Assembly (NCBI GenBank): GCA_003252075.1
Contig: QKDO01000115.1
Location: 1 to 47,781 of the forward strand
Direction of reading: 5' to 3'
Length of the DNA stretch: 47,781 nt
Source: Nitrospirota bacterium
GTDB taxonomy: Bacteria > Nitrospirota > Thermodesulfovibrionia > Thermodesulfovibrionales > UBA6898
The first letter of the stretch is position 1. The number at the start of each line of letters is the position of its first letter. A program made the position numbers and the translations under genes. Of this stretch, positions 8,090 through 16,257 are shown piece after piece. The notes below the pieces were generated by a model that did no database searches, was not told where the DNA came from, and saw only the letters and a program-made list of their open reading frames with translations.

Positions 8090-9179
8090 TCACAAGATTG
8101 TCTCTGTGGATTGCTTCGTCGGAGTACTTATATCCGAGTATATTTACTATGTCTCTGGTCTTTCTTCCCTGTATTTTACGCAGGTCTTCTGAGCCATAAT
8201 TAACCAGTCCTTTTGCAATTCGTTTCCCATCGACCGTAACGCAGTACACAGCATCCCCAATCTCAAAAGGACCATCTATCGAAAGAATTCCCGAAGGAAG
8301 CAGACTCTTGCCACCTGTAACAAGCGCCCTTACCGCACCGTCGTCGAGAGTTAATGATCCCTTAGCTCTGCTACTATGAGCAATCCACCTTTTTCGTTGA
8401 GATATCTTTCCTTCACTCGGCCTAAAGAAAGTACCGTAATGCTGTCCCTGAACGGCTGGCATGAGCAATCCTGGTTTTTTCCCGTTGATGATATACACCG
8501 CAATACCGTGTAGGGCAGCTTTTTGTGCAGACTTCACCTTTGAATACATGCCGCCGGTGCCTATCAGGCTGCCTGAGGAGCCTGCCTTCCATTCAACGTC
8601 TGGCGTTACGGTCTCTACGTAAGAAATAAGCTCAGCATGTGGATTTTTCCTGGGGTCGTCTTCATACAGGCCGTCTACGTCCGAAAGAATGAACAAATTG
8701 TCTGCCTCTATACTGATGGCAACAAGGGCAGCCAGGTTATCATTGTCGCCAAATCTTATCTCATCTGTTGCCACAGTGTCATTTTCATTAATCACGGGAA
8801 TAACACTGTAGGAAAGCAGGGTCATCATAGTATTTCTGGCATTGATGTATCTCTTGCGGTCAGCAAAATCCTCTCTGGTGAGGAGCACCTGCGCCACTTT
8901 TTTTCCAAAGCCAGAAAAAGAACGCTCGTAGGCCCACATGAGGTTGCTTTGGCCAACTGCAGCAGCAGCTTGCTTGAGCCTGATCTCGCTGGGGCGGCTT
9001 TTAAGACCAAGCTTCTTCATCCCTGCAGCAACCGCTCCGGACGAAACAATCACCACCTCGTTGCCTTCAGAGGCAATACCCGAAATATCACCAGCTATGC
9101 TGTTGATCGTTGAAAAATCAAGTCCTTCGTCTGTACCGGCGATGATATTGCTGCCAATCTTAATGACGATTCGTTTCAT
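8082..9179 (-). CDS. proB: Glutamate 5-kinase
   Basis: First enzyme of proline synthesis: phosphorylates glutamate to glutamyl 5-phosphate. The 365-residue product has the amino acid kinase domain (KIGSN at the N terminus, VSSGAVAAG, the NENDTV motif, FILSDVDGLY, GTGGMYSK) and a C-terminal PUA domain (from about residue 275) as in the full-length enzyme. ATG 9179 fits the family start; it lies inside the last 20 bases of obgE, so translation is probably coupled. The next gene of the pathway, proA, is not in the window. Confidence 0.93.
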   Translation of the reverse strand: MKRIVIKIGSNIIAGTDEGLDFSTINSIAGDISGIASEGNEVVIVSSGAVAAGMKKLGLKSRPSEIRLKQAAAAVGQSNLMWAYERSFSGFGKKVAQVLLTREDFADRKRYINARNTMMTLLSYSVIPVINENDTVATDEIRFGDNDNLAALVAISIEADNLFILSDVDGLYEDDPRKNPHAELISYVETVTPDVEWKAGSSGSLIGTGGMYSKVKSAQKAALHGIAVYIINGKKPGLLMPAVQGQHYGTFFRPSEGKISQRKRWIAHSSRAKGSLTLDDGAVRALVTGGKSLLPSGILSIDGPFEIGDAVYCVTVDGKRIAKGLVNYGSEDLRKIQGRKTRDIVNILGYKYSDEAIHRDNLVII

Positions 9180-10182
9180 TTTTTGCCCTGTTAAGGATTT
9201 GAGCGAGATATCGAAGCATCTCCATGATGCCCAGACCTGTGGCCGCAGAGATCGCGAAAAAATCAATATCGTTAGCTTTGCAGTATTCTTTGAGCAAGTC
9301 AAGCCTCTTGTTGTCAGTAGCCGCATCAATTTTGGTGGCTATGACCGCGTGATGTTTTATCGAGATATCCTTGCCGTATAGCTCGATCTCCCTCGAAATC
9401 ATCTTGTATTGCGAAACCGGATCCTCATCCGCTGCATCGGAAACATCAACAAGATGAAGAAATATCCGTGTGCGTTCGATATGCTGGAGAAACTGGAATC
9501 CCAGACCTATTCCTTGATGGGCGCCTTCTATGAGCCCTGGTATATCAGCCATGACAAAACTGTCAAAATCGCCGACCTTAACGACACCAAGATTGGGTAC
9601 AAGAGTTGTGAACGGGTAATCAGCTATCTTCGGGCGGGCTGAAGACAGCACAGAGATCAACGTTGATTTACCAGCATTAGGGAGCCCCACAAGCCCGACA
9701 TCGGCAAGAAGTTTCAATGCGAGAATATAGCGCCGGCATTCGCCTTCTTCTCCCGGCTGCGCGAAGCGGGGAACTTGCCGCGTTGGGGTTGCGAAGTGCT
9801 GGTTGCCCTGACCGCCACGTCCGCCTCGGGCCGCGATAAACTCCTGCCCTTCCTGAACAAGGTCGGCAGCAAGCAGGTTACTCTCCGGATCGCGGACAGC
9901 TGTACCCACAGGTACAGGAATAATAAGGTCGACACCGTCTTTACCATGCATCTTCTTTCCCATTCCCTGCTGTCCTTTTTGCGCCTGATATTCCCTCTTG
10001 TATCGAAAATCAAGGAGGGTATTCAGTTCTCGGGACGACTTGAAGATCACATGACCACCCCGACCGCCATCACCTCCGTCAGGCCCCCCTCTCGGCACAT
10101 ACTTTTCCCTTCGGAAGCTTACGCAACCGTCGCCGCCATCCCCGGCTCTTACCGTGATTTCTGCATGATCGATGAATTGCAT
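9160..10182 (-). CDS. obgE: Obg family GTPase (ObgE/CgtA)
   Basis: Ribosome-associated GTPase involved in 50S assembly and stress control. The 340-residue protein has the glycine-rich Obg fold (GGDGGDGCVSFRREK, GGPDGGDGG), then the G domain with GLPNAGKST, the DIPGLIEGAH switch II motif, TKID and SAATG. It lacks the variable C-terminal OCT domain, as in many short Obg proteins. ATG 10182 starts the family-typical FIDHAEI sequence. It follows rplU and rpmA as in most bacteria, but here a terminator-like hairpin lies between rpmA and obgE. Confidence 0.95.
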   Translation of the reverse strand: MQFIDHAEITVRAGDGGDGCVSFRREKYVPRGGPDGGDGGRGGHVIFKSSRELNTLLDFRYKREYQAQKGQQGMGKKMHGKDGVDLIIPVPVGTAVRDPESNLLAADLVQEGQEFIAARGGRGGQGNQHFATPTRQVPRFAQPGEEGECRRYILALKLLADVGLVGLPNAGKSTLISVLSSARPKIADYPFTTLVPNLGVVKVGDFDSFVMADIPGLIEGAHQGIGLGFQFLQHIERTRIFLHLVDVSDAADEDPVSQYKMISREIELYGKDISIKHHAVIATKIDAATDNKRLDLLKEYCKANDIDFFAISAATGLGIMEMLRYLAQILNRAKNETNRH

Positions 10183-10185
10183 ATG

Positions 10186-10218
10186 TAAATAAAAAAGGCA
10201 GAGCACGGTCTGCCTTTT
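10186..10218 (-). terminator. Rho-independent terminator or attenuator between rpmA and obgE
   Basis: Perfect 10-bp inverted repeat AAAAGGCAGA (10193-10202) and TCTGCCTTTT (10209-10218), 6-base loop. Read on the minus strand the stem is followed by a T run broken only by an A. It lies after rpmA and only a few bases before the obgE start at 10182, so it could lower obgE-proB expression relative to the ribosomal proteins. Confidence 0.75.
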
Positions 10219-10241
10219 GATTTCTCTATCTTATGAAATAA

Positions 10242-10505
10242 CTACTGTTGAATGGCCGGATAGACGCTGATCTTCAGCCTTGTCTTATCTTTTCTTTCAA
10301 ACGATACAACACCATCAATAAGAGAGAACAGGGTGTCATCGGATCCCTTTTGCACATTCGTGCCGGGGTGAAATTTCGTGCCTCTCTGCCTAACCAGAAT
10401 GTTTCCTGCCTTAACAAATTGCCCTCCGAACCGCTTTATTCCAAGTCTTTGTGACTGACTGTCGCGGCCGTTTCTTGAACTTCCTACACCTTTTTTGTGT
10501 GCCAT
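10242..10505 (-). CDS. rpmA: 50S ribosomal protein L27
   Basis: 87 residues with the full L27 signature: N-terminal [37 protein letters not shown] and a C-terminal beta region. There is no Firmicutes-type cleaved N-terminal extension. It is one base downstream of rplU, so both are made from one mRNA. Confidence 0.97.
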   Translation of the reverse strand: MAHKKGVGSSRNGRDSQSQRLGIKRFGGQFVKAGNILVRQRGTKFHPGTNVQKGSDDTLFSLIDGVVSFERKDKTRLKISVYPAIQQ

Positions 10506-10506
10506 A

Positions 10507-10824
10507 CTATCCTCCGACTACAATGTCTTTTACCGTAACGACTGAATACTGCTGCCGATGTCCTCTAGTCTTTCTATGTCCCTTTCGGGGCTTCTTCTTG
10601 AAGATTATGACCTTTTTTCCTTTTACATCATCCACTAGTTCTGCCGTAACCGAAGCGTCCTTGACGTAGGGACTGCCGATCAGGATCCGATCTTCGTTCG
10701 ACACAAGAAGTACTTTTTCGAATGTAACAGCGGTACCGGCAGCGGAAGCTATTTTCTGAACCCGGACCGTATCGCCAGGCGTAACCTTCTGCTGAAAACC
10801 TCCAGTTTCTATAATTGCATACAT
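10507..10824 (-). CDS. rplU: 50S ribosomal protein L21
   Basis: 105 residues with the typical [13 protein letters not shown] start, the [10 protein letters not shown] centre and the basic C-terminal [15 protein letters not shown] rRNA-binding segment. A very strong Shine-Dalgarno (GGAGGTGAT, 10839-10831) precedes ATG 10824. First gene of the rplU-rpmA-obgE-proB run. Confidence 0.97.
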   Translation of the reverse strand: MYAIIETGGFQQKVTPGDTVRVQKIASAAGTAVTFEKVLLVSNEDRILIGSPYVKDASVTAELVDDVKGKKVIIFKKKPRKGHRKTRGHRQQYSVVTVKDIVVGG

Positions 10825-10847
10825 AACACTATCACCTCCAGTCTTAT

Positions 10848-10877
10848 ATTAAAGACGATACGTTAAAAAAATGTCAA
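10848..10877 (-). promoter_or_regulatory. Promoter of rplU-rpmA
   Basis: Minus strand TTGACA (10877-10872), a T-rich 18-base spacer, TTTAAT (10853-10848); start near 10841. The strong Shine-Dalgarno then lies almost at the 5' end of the mRNA. Confidence 0.65.
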
Positions 10878-10918
10878 CTGCCTAAAGTACCCGCCTCAAT
10901 GCCTGTAAATAGCATCCG

Positions 10919-12322
10919 TTACAGAAGGTATTCTGCCAGATTGATGTTATATTTATTAGGATCCAGTGTCTTCCGAATTGATCTGACATGCTGATCCTTT
11001 TCGTTTTTTTCCGTAAGATCAACAATTGTTCCTTTAATCCTGTTGCCAGTTTCATTTACGATGATCATAACCCGTGGACGATTCGGGAACAGCTGGTTAC
11101 TTTCACAGACGAGGCCAAGCTCTCTTGTGTCGAGCATTACGAGCGTACCAATAGGATAGACGCCAACCATATTGGTAAAGAACTTAAACACGAGGGGATC
11201 CAATTGCGTACCCGCCCGCTCCATCATGATGCTCAGTGCTTTATCTGGGGAAAGGGGGGTCCTCGAATAAACACGTGCAGAGGTCATAGCGTCATACTGA
11301 TCAGCGACGCTCACGATGCGGCTGTAGAGATCGATATTGATCTTCTTCCTTGCCTTAGGATAGCCCGTCAGATCAAAGTTCATATGGTGTTCGAAAGCAA
11401 CGATTGCCGACTTTATCGTAAGATCGTCAAATTTCTTGAGCTTCAGAATAGCCTTAAGACCCCAAACAGGATGTTTCCTGATGATGTTCCATTCATCATC
11501 AGTAAAATTAGAAGGTTTATTCAGGACCTCGCTAGGTATATCCATCTTTCCAATATCATGGAAAAGAGAAACCATGCCAAGTTCAGTGAGCAAACGTCTG
11601 CTCATGCCGAGGCGCTGGCCAAGTGCAATAGTAAGAATGCTAACGTTTACAGAATGATGATAGGTATATTCGTCGTAATCTTTGATAGCGGTCATACCCA
11701 AAAGCAACTGTTCTTCTTCGAGAATCTGATCGACCATTGATTCAACCACTCTTTTTGCTTTCTTGATATTAACTTTCTCGCCAGACTTTATCTTGTTAAT
11801 GACGCCCTGAGTGAAAGATACCGCATTAAAATAGGTCTTTTTTACCATTTTTCTCACATCCAACGATTCATCTTCAACTACCTTTTTCAGGACACCGACA
11901 TCAATATTTCTGACATTTGTCATCTCCTCCTGAATAGTGTTAAATGGCTCTTGCGAAAAAGAAGCGTCAACGAAAGCTTTAATGAATCGTTTGATATCGT
12001 CAGACCGTATCTGTCCTTTGAATGTGATATTCCCGAGTTCGCGTTTCTTGAACTCTCTTACCATGAAATCGAAGTTAAGCAAGTATTCGAGTGAGTACCG
12101 GATCCGGTATTCATTAATGTAAAAAAACTCACCTCTCAGTTCGAGTACGAGGATGTTTTCTTGTGAAACTAGGGTGTTGATCATCGCGACAAGACGACTG
12201 ATAGCCGATGCGAGGGCAACGTTGTTTGTATCATGGATCTGTGATGTGCGAAGCACCACGGAGATCTGATTGATTAATTCCTTGGCATTTTTGTGCAGTT
12301 CACGCTCCTGCTTACTATCCAT
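10919..12322 (-). CDS. HD-GYP domain protein, putative cyclic di-GMP phosphodiesterase
   Basis: 467 residues. The first half (1-190) has no recognised motif. The second half has an HD-GYP-like domain: YHHSVN, the metal-binding HDIGK, KHP, EHH and a GYP-type motif in the form HHMNFDLTGYP (the usual G before x-GYP is replaced by L, the metal-binding D is kept). This family hydrolyses cyclic di-GMP; activity here is inferred. ATG 12322 has AGAGG 7 bases upstream and overlaps the end of the HEAT-repeat gene by 8 bases. The pair is probably one operon in which the HEAT protein is a partner or scaffold. No response-regulator domain is present. Confidence 0.82.
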   Translation of the reverse strand: MDSKQERELHKNAKELINQISVVLRTSQIHDTNNVALASAISRLVAMINTLVSQENILVLELRGEFFYINEYRIRYSLEYLLNFDFMVREFKKRELGNITFKGQIRSDDIKRFIKAFVDASFSQEPFNTIQEEMTNVRNIDVGVLKKVVEDESLDVRKMVKKTYFNAVSFTQGVINKIKSGEKVNIKKAKRVVESMVDQILEEEQLLLGMTAIKDYDEYTYHHSVNVSILTIALGQRLGMSRRLLTELGMVSLFHDIGKMDIPSEVLNKPSNFTDDEWNIIRKHPVWGLKAILKLKKFDDLTIKSAIVAFEHHMNFDLTGYPKARKKINIDLYSRIVSVADQYDAMTSARVYSRTPLSPDKALSIMMERAGTQLDPLVFKFFTNMVGVYPIGTLVMLDTRELGLVCESNQLFPNRPRVMIIVNETGNRIKGTIVDLTEKNEKDQHVRSIRKTLDPNKYNINLAEYLL

Positions 12323-13961
12323 GCTCAAGCCTCTTGATTGCAGTAAATGAAAATTCCCTCACGAGTTTGCAGCTGTCCCCTTTGGTTTTCGTCAGATAGG
12401 GTAGTGCATCCCTGTTCCCAACGAGTCCCAGAGCGTAAGCTGAACATGCACGGATCTCATCCATCTTTGCACTGCTGAAAAGGAACGATTTCCTTTTCAG
12501 CATACCAACAAGAAATGTAAATATCTCTTCGTCCTTCCACTTTGAGAGGACCTCAAAATATTCCTTCTTTTCATCAAAGTCGACATCTTTGAAAGCCTTT
12601 TCGGCAATCTTGTCCATAATTATTCTTTTCGCCGCTTCAGATGCGACAGTGCCCAATGCCCTGAGTGATGCTGATCGTATTTGCATATCCTGATCTTCCA
12701 GACATTCTCGAAGCGTTTGGAATACGCCTCCCCCTCCTAGTTCCCCGAGAGCGCGGATGACCTCCTTACGAACCCTGATATCTGCATGACGAACCGTTCG
12801 CAACAGAAATTCTACGGCGCGCTTGTCGGCTATTTTTCTGAAAATATAAATAATATTTCTCACGACAAACCACCGGGGATCATTTAGGCCTTTCGCAAGG
12901 CTTGTGATGTCTTTCGGCCCGAGAAAAATAAGTGCGTCTATGACAACTTTGCGTGCATGTATGCTTTCGAGTTCTCCTAAGATATTCATGAACGGCGGTA
13001 TCGCATTCTTGTCGAGATGTTTCACATATTCTTCAACAACCTTATCTTCTATTTCTTGACCGCTATCAAGCAGTTCTCCAAGGAGGTTGATGATGGTGCC
13101 GTTTCCCGCATATGAAATCACACGCCGGAAATAATTCTTAATTTCTCCGTCGATATGAGGCTCGCTTATAAGGCTGCTAAGTCGAAGGAGCATGCTGTTC
13201 ATTATTGCCAGATCGCCTCTTTGCATAATGAATTCAGCGGAATTCATGAAAAATGTTGTAAGCTCCTCGTAGTCTGTTCTTGTCTCTGAAAGATAGGGAA
13301 GTTCAAACAGCAGGTCAACAAGTTTTTCAGTCTTCCCATGGCTCTCCTGGTCGAGCAACTGCATTAACTGCTGAAGGTCAGCATCGCTGAGCGGAACAAT
13401 GCTGGTATCGCTGGCGACATCCTGCTCATCAAATGCATCTTGATACGCCTTCAAGATATTGTCTGGGCTATTAGCGTTTTCCTCGGCCTCCTGAATCGCA
13501 CGGTCCTGATAATTATCTTCGTCAGCAAGTATCGCATCGTCAGCGATATACTGTATGCTTTGAAAGTCGCGCTCCCAGAGAAGCGTCACAATGTCGTCAT
13601 CTACGACCTCACGCTCGAAGTCCATCGAGATGATCTTCAGAAAATCTTCCATTTCTTCACTGGTAAGCCCCCGTTTAAAGGTCAATTCCCGGAGACCATC
13701 CTTGAAAAAAAAGAGCGCGAGATTATCTTCCTTTTCTGGATTCGCATATACCGGCTCGGAATCCCATGTAATTTCATTTTGCTTGATTTTGAAAACGAGA
13801 TCTTGTCGGTAATCGAAATAATCTGTAAAGCGTGCATAACTGTCCTCGAGCGTCTTCACATAGATAGGGTTGTTGGCAGGATACATCCTGATAATCTTCT
13901 TAGATTTCAGGATCGCCTGAACAATATCCCGAGCAGCCTTGAAATCTTCATTTATTTCCAT
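12315..13961 (-). CDS. HEAT-repeat protein
   Basis: 548 residues, soluble. The N-terminal half is acidic and alpha-helical without a recognised domain; residues about 310-545 contain repeated helical pairs with DPRWFVVRNIIYIFRKI, DIRVRKEVIRALGELG, DMQIRSASLRALGTV and SAYALGLVGN, typical of HEAT_2/PBS-lyase repeats that act as protein-binding scaffolds. ATG 13961 is preferred over an in-frame GTG at 13967 because the likely transcription start falls at or near the ATG. It is translationally overlapped by the HD-GYP gene. Confidence 0.8.
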   Translation of the reverse strand: MEINEDFKAARDIVQAILKSKKIIRMYPANNPIYVKTLEDSYARFTDYFDYRQDLVFKIKQNEITWDSEPVYANPEKEDNLALFFFKDGLRELTFKRGLTSEEMEDFLKIISMDFEREVVDDDIVTLLWERDFQSIQYIADDAILADEDNYQDRAIQEAEENANSPDNILKAYQDAFDEQDVASDTSIVPLSDADLQQLMQLLDQESHGKTEKLVDLLFELPYLSETRTDYEELTTFFMNSAEFIMQRGDLAIMNSMLLRLSSLISEPHIDGEIKNYFRRVISYAGNGTIINLLGELLDSGQEIEDKVVEEYVKHLDKNAIPPFMNILGELESIHARKVVIDALIFLGPKDITSLAKGLNDPRWFVVRNIIYIFRKIADKRAVEFLLRTVRHADIRVRKEVIRALGELGGGGVFQTLRECLEDQDMQIRSASLRALGTVASEAAKRIIMDKIAEKAFKDVDFDEKKEYFEVLSKWKDEEIFTFLVGMLKRKSFLFSSAKMDEIRACSAYALGLVGNRDALPYLTKTKGDSCKLVREFSFTAIKRLEHG

Positions 13962-13967
13962 GTTCAC

Positions 13968-13996
13968 AACCTATCACAGGAATCTGGGCGTGTCAA
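13968..13996 (-). promoter_or_regulatory. Possible leaderless promoter of the HEAT/HD-GYP operon
   Basis: Minus strand perfect TTGACA (13996-13991), 17-base spacer, weak -10 TAGGTT (13973-13968), then exactly 6 bases to ATG 13961. No Shine-Dalgarno is visible. Confidence 0.45.
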
Positions 13997-14002
13997 TATC
14001 AT

Positions 14003-14281
14003 CTAAACAAGCGGTAGTCGGCGCTCACGGGCGAAGTTCCGGATGACCATCTGTGCCGAATAGAGCCGTTGCAGCCTAAGATTGCGCATGCGTATTGCCT
14101 GAACATCATTCGCTGGAAATCTTTCTGCGCGCAGCTCCTTTTGAGTCTTATCGATCTGATGATAAAAGTCCTTAAGAGAGTCAGCATCAAATGGTTTCAG
14201 GAATAATGGATTAACGGCAACATATCCCTCTGCGACATCTATCGTCAGCGCCTTGCTGCTCTTTCCCCGGACGTTACTCAT
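14003..14281 (-). CDS. Small protein of unknown function downstream of tatC
   Basis: 92 residues, basic and helical in its second half (arginine- and leucine-rich from residue 50), no signal peptide, no cysteine and no motif I recognise. Its ATG overlaps the end of tatC by 8 bases, so it is translated from the same mRNA as the outer membrane protein, tatB and tatC. It could assist Tat export or be unrelated; nothing in the sequence decides. Confidence 0.6.
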   Translation of the reverse strand: MSNVRGKSSKALTIDVAEGYVAVNPLFLKPFDADSLKDFYHQIDKTQKELRAERFPANDVQAIRMRNLRLQRLYSAQMVIRNFARERRLPLV

Positions 14282-15044
14282 GTTGCACCTTTCGGTGCAT
14301 CATCCGAGACAAAAGGATTCCTATTTCGTACAGGACAATGATGGGGATTGCCATAAGCACCTGATTGAATGCATCGGGAGTGGGCGTAAGGACAGCAGCC
14401 ATGATGAACGCCGCAAGGACTGCATATTTTCTATGGCTAGCAAGAGTTGCAGGCGTTACAAAGCCAAATCGCGTAAGAAAAATGATGACCAGCGGCAATT
14501 CGAAAATCGCCCCGAAGGCAAGAATGAACTTTAGACAAAAATCCACATAGCTTCCTACAGACAACATTGGTGTCAGATGTACTGTTTTATAACCGAGAAG
14601 AAACGTCATAGCAAAAGGAAGAATGACCAGGAAGCAAAACATGGCACCTGCGGTGAACAGCAGTGTAGCAGAAAAGAGAAAAGGCAAAAAATATTTTTTT
14701 TCCTTCGGCAGCAATCCTGGTGAAACGAATTTCCAGAGCTGAGTAAATATGACCGGAAGAGAGAGTATCAGAGATGCGATAAACGCGACCTTCAGGTGCA
14801 TCCAAAACGCCTCTGCAGGTGCGAGAAATACGAGCGACACAGCCGTTTTCTCGATTATGCGAAAAAAGGGACTGTAAGGCACAACTTTCACCTCGGCCTT
14901 TAGCGGAAAAATAAGGATGTCGAAGATTTCTTCTGAATAATTGAAGCAAAAAATAAAAATCAATCCGACCGAACCAAGAGAGATAAATATGCGTTTGCGA
15001 AGATCCGTGAGGTGTTCTGTCAGAGGCATGCGCAGATCTTCCAA
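14274..15044 (-). CDS. tatC: Twin-arginine translocase subunit TatC
   Basis: Polytopic inner-membrane receptor of the Tat system, which exports folded proteins. The 256-residue protein starts with the conserved MPLTEHLTDLRKRI motif that recognises the signal peptide and has six predicted membrane segments, the periplasmic FWMHLKV/P-rich region, and FGAIFELPLVIIFL with the conserved glutamate. It starts the base after the TatB/A-like gene ends. Confidence 0.95.
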   Translation of the reverse strand: MEDLRMPLTEHLTDLRKRIFISLGSVGLIFIFCFNYSEEIFDILIFPLKAEVKVVPYSPFFRIIEKTAVSLVFLAPAEAFWMHLKVAFIASLILSLPVIFTQLWKFVSPGLLPKEKKYFLPFLFSATLLFTAGAMFCFLVILPFAMTFLLGYKTVHLTPMLSVGSYVDFCLKFILAFGAIFELPLVIIFLTRFGFVTPATLASHRKYAVLAAFIMAAVLTPTPDAFNQVLMAIPIIVLYEIGILLSRMMHRKVQHE

Positions 15045-15314
15045 CTATTTTTCCTCCTCTGGTTTTTGAAGTTCTTCCTTCTTTTCAGCAAGCGCATCGT
15101 CCTTGGGAAGATTCCTGATGATCTCCTCATCCGGTATCTTGTAGTCAACAGTGATTTCTTGCTCGATTTGGGTTTTAGCAATTTGTACGCCTTTCTTGAT
15201 TTCCGCAACCCACTTGCCCATTGTCCTGGCGAGCTCTGGAAGTTTCTTTGGACCAAAAACAAGGAGCGCTACCACAAAGATGATGAGAAGTTCCTGAAAG
15301 CCGATATCAAACAT
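15045..15314 (-). CDS. tatB: Sec-independent translocase TatB/TatA-like subunit
   Basis: 89 residues: one N-terminal membrane helix, the FGPKKLPELAR hinge and amphipathic helix, then a charged tail ending in a lysine/glutamate-rich stretch. The residue at position 6 and the length suit either TatA or TatB; the place before tatC suggests TatB or a bifunctional TatA. The gene begins 6 bases after the outer-membrane-protein gene ends. Confidence 0.85.
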   Translation of the reverse strand: MFDIGFQELLIIFVVALLVFGPKKLPELARTMGKWVAEIKKGVQIAKTQIEQEITVDYKIPDEEIIRNLPKDDALAEKKEELQKPEEEK

Positions 15315-15320
15315 GGTGTC

Positions 15321-16109
15321 TTATTCTTCCTCTTCAATGATTCTTTTGATCTTTTTCTTGTCCTTTGCGTTCGTAAAGGTAATCATCAGAAGCAGACGGT
15401 ATTCAGGATTCCGATTCTTAAGATCAACTCCTGCACCGATCGTGGTAAACAGAGAATCTGTGGTCCTCAGTCGATATCCCAACCGCGCTTCCAGTTGATC
15501 ATACTCGCTGGTGAAGTGGCTTTTCTTAGCCAGAAACTCCGCAAGAATCTCAGAATTATGGGTTGCAGAAAAAACAATTCCGGAGGAAAATGTTATCTCG
15601 TCCTGAAGTTCTCCTTTGCCCGGCCTATAATATAACAGATTGAAGCTGCCCTGAAACGGGCCAATCCTCTTGCTGAGGATAATGCCTGCCCCTACCCTTC
15701 CATTCGTTGAGAGCTCGTCACGACCGACAGGTAAGGATGCGGTGAGCAGATACGCAAGAGAGGGGCCATATTTACCTTCGTCGTAGAACCGGTGCTTGAA
15801 TCCTATGGCGACATCCTCGAAACCGTCAATGCTATCTTCGAAATGAAGAACATAAGGGGCTGAAACAATGAACTCAAGATTATTGCTTATGCCATAAGCA
15901 CCTCTAATGGTTATCCTGTCAAAATCGACTTCCCGCGAGCGTTCGACCGCAAATTCAGCGGAAAACTTATTCTTGGGAAGACTTTCGGTACTGAAGGTAG
16001 AAAAGACACCATCAGGAGCGAGAGGTTGCAGGCCGGCAATATCAAAGGCATGAGATGAGCCGAGGAGAAGAAACATGAAAAGAAAGAAAAAGAAACAGCT
16101 TTTTTTCAT
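15321..16109 (-). CDS. Outer membrane beta-barrel protein (transporter / phenol-MetA-type family)
   Basis: 262 residues. A signal peptide (MKKSCF followed by a Phe/Leu-rich core, cleavage after SHA near residue 21) is followed by alternating hydrophobic strands rich in aromatic residues, as in 12-strand barrels of the MetA-like family. No transport substrate can be named. ATG 16109 starts the signal peptide; the longer frame upstream has no RBS. First gene of a tat operon, which is unusual because the Tat genes themselves do not need an outer membrane partner. Confidence 0.72.
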   Translation of the reverse strand: MKKSCFFFFLFMFLLLGSSHAFDIAGLQPLAPDGVFSTFSTESLPKNKFSAEFAVERSREVDFDRITIRGAYGISNNLEFIVSAPYVLHFEDSIDGFEDVAIGFKHRFYDEGKYGPSLAYLLTASLPVGRDELSTNGRVGAGIILSKRIGPFQGSFNLLYYRPGKGELQDEITFSSGIVFSATHNSEILAEFLAKKSHFTSEYDQLEARLGYRLRTTDSLFTTIGAGVDLKNRNPEYRLLLMITFTNAKDKKKIKRIIEEEE

Positions 16110-16115
16110 CGTTGA

Positions 16116-16145
16116 AAAATAACAGATAGTATTCCATGCTGTCAA
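16116..16145 (-). promoter_or_regulatory. Leaderless promoter of the OMP-tat operon
   Basis: Minus strand perfect TTGACA (16145-16140), 18-base spacer, TATTTT (16121-16116), then 6 bases to ATG 16109, so transcription should start at or next to the A of the start codon. No Shine-Dalgarno in the 6-base gap. Confidence 0.6.
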
Positions 16146-16200
16146 TGAAATAGCAGTCACGATCATTCCTGTTTTTGGGCTCTCTTCCATCCTTGTTTCA

Positions 16201-16230
16201 TTGACAAAAAGAGAATATAACAAATATAAT
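16201..16230 (+). promoter_or_regulatory. Consensus sigma-70 promoter of trxA
   Basis: TTGACA (16201-16206), 18-base spacer, TATAAT (16225-16230): two perfect boxes. Start near 16237, leader about 20 bases with GAGGAGGT at 16243-16250. Confidence 0.85.
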
Positions 16231-16257
16231 CAACAAATTGTCGAGGAGGTCATAATT

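Noticed and set aside
8637-9113. 158-codon plus-strand frame opposite proB
   Set aside because: Shadow of the highly conserved glutamate kinase.
10988-11740. 250-codon plus-strand frame opposite the HD-GYP gene
   Set aside because: Antisense shadow; the minus-strand frame has catalytic motifs and an operon partner.
15012-15635. 207-codon plus-strand frame opposite tatB and the OMP gene
   Set aside because: It spans two real minus-strand genes and their junction; composition is that of a complement of membrane/barrel sequences.
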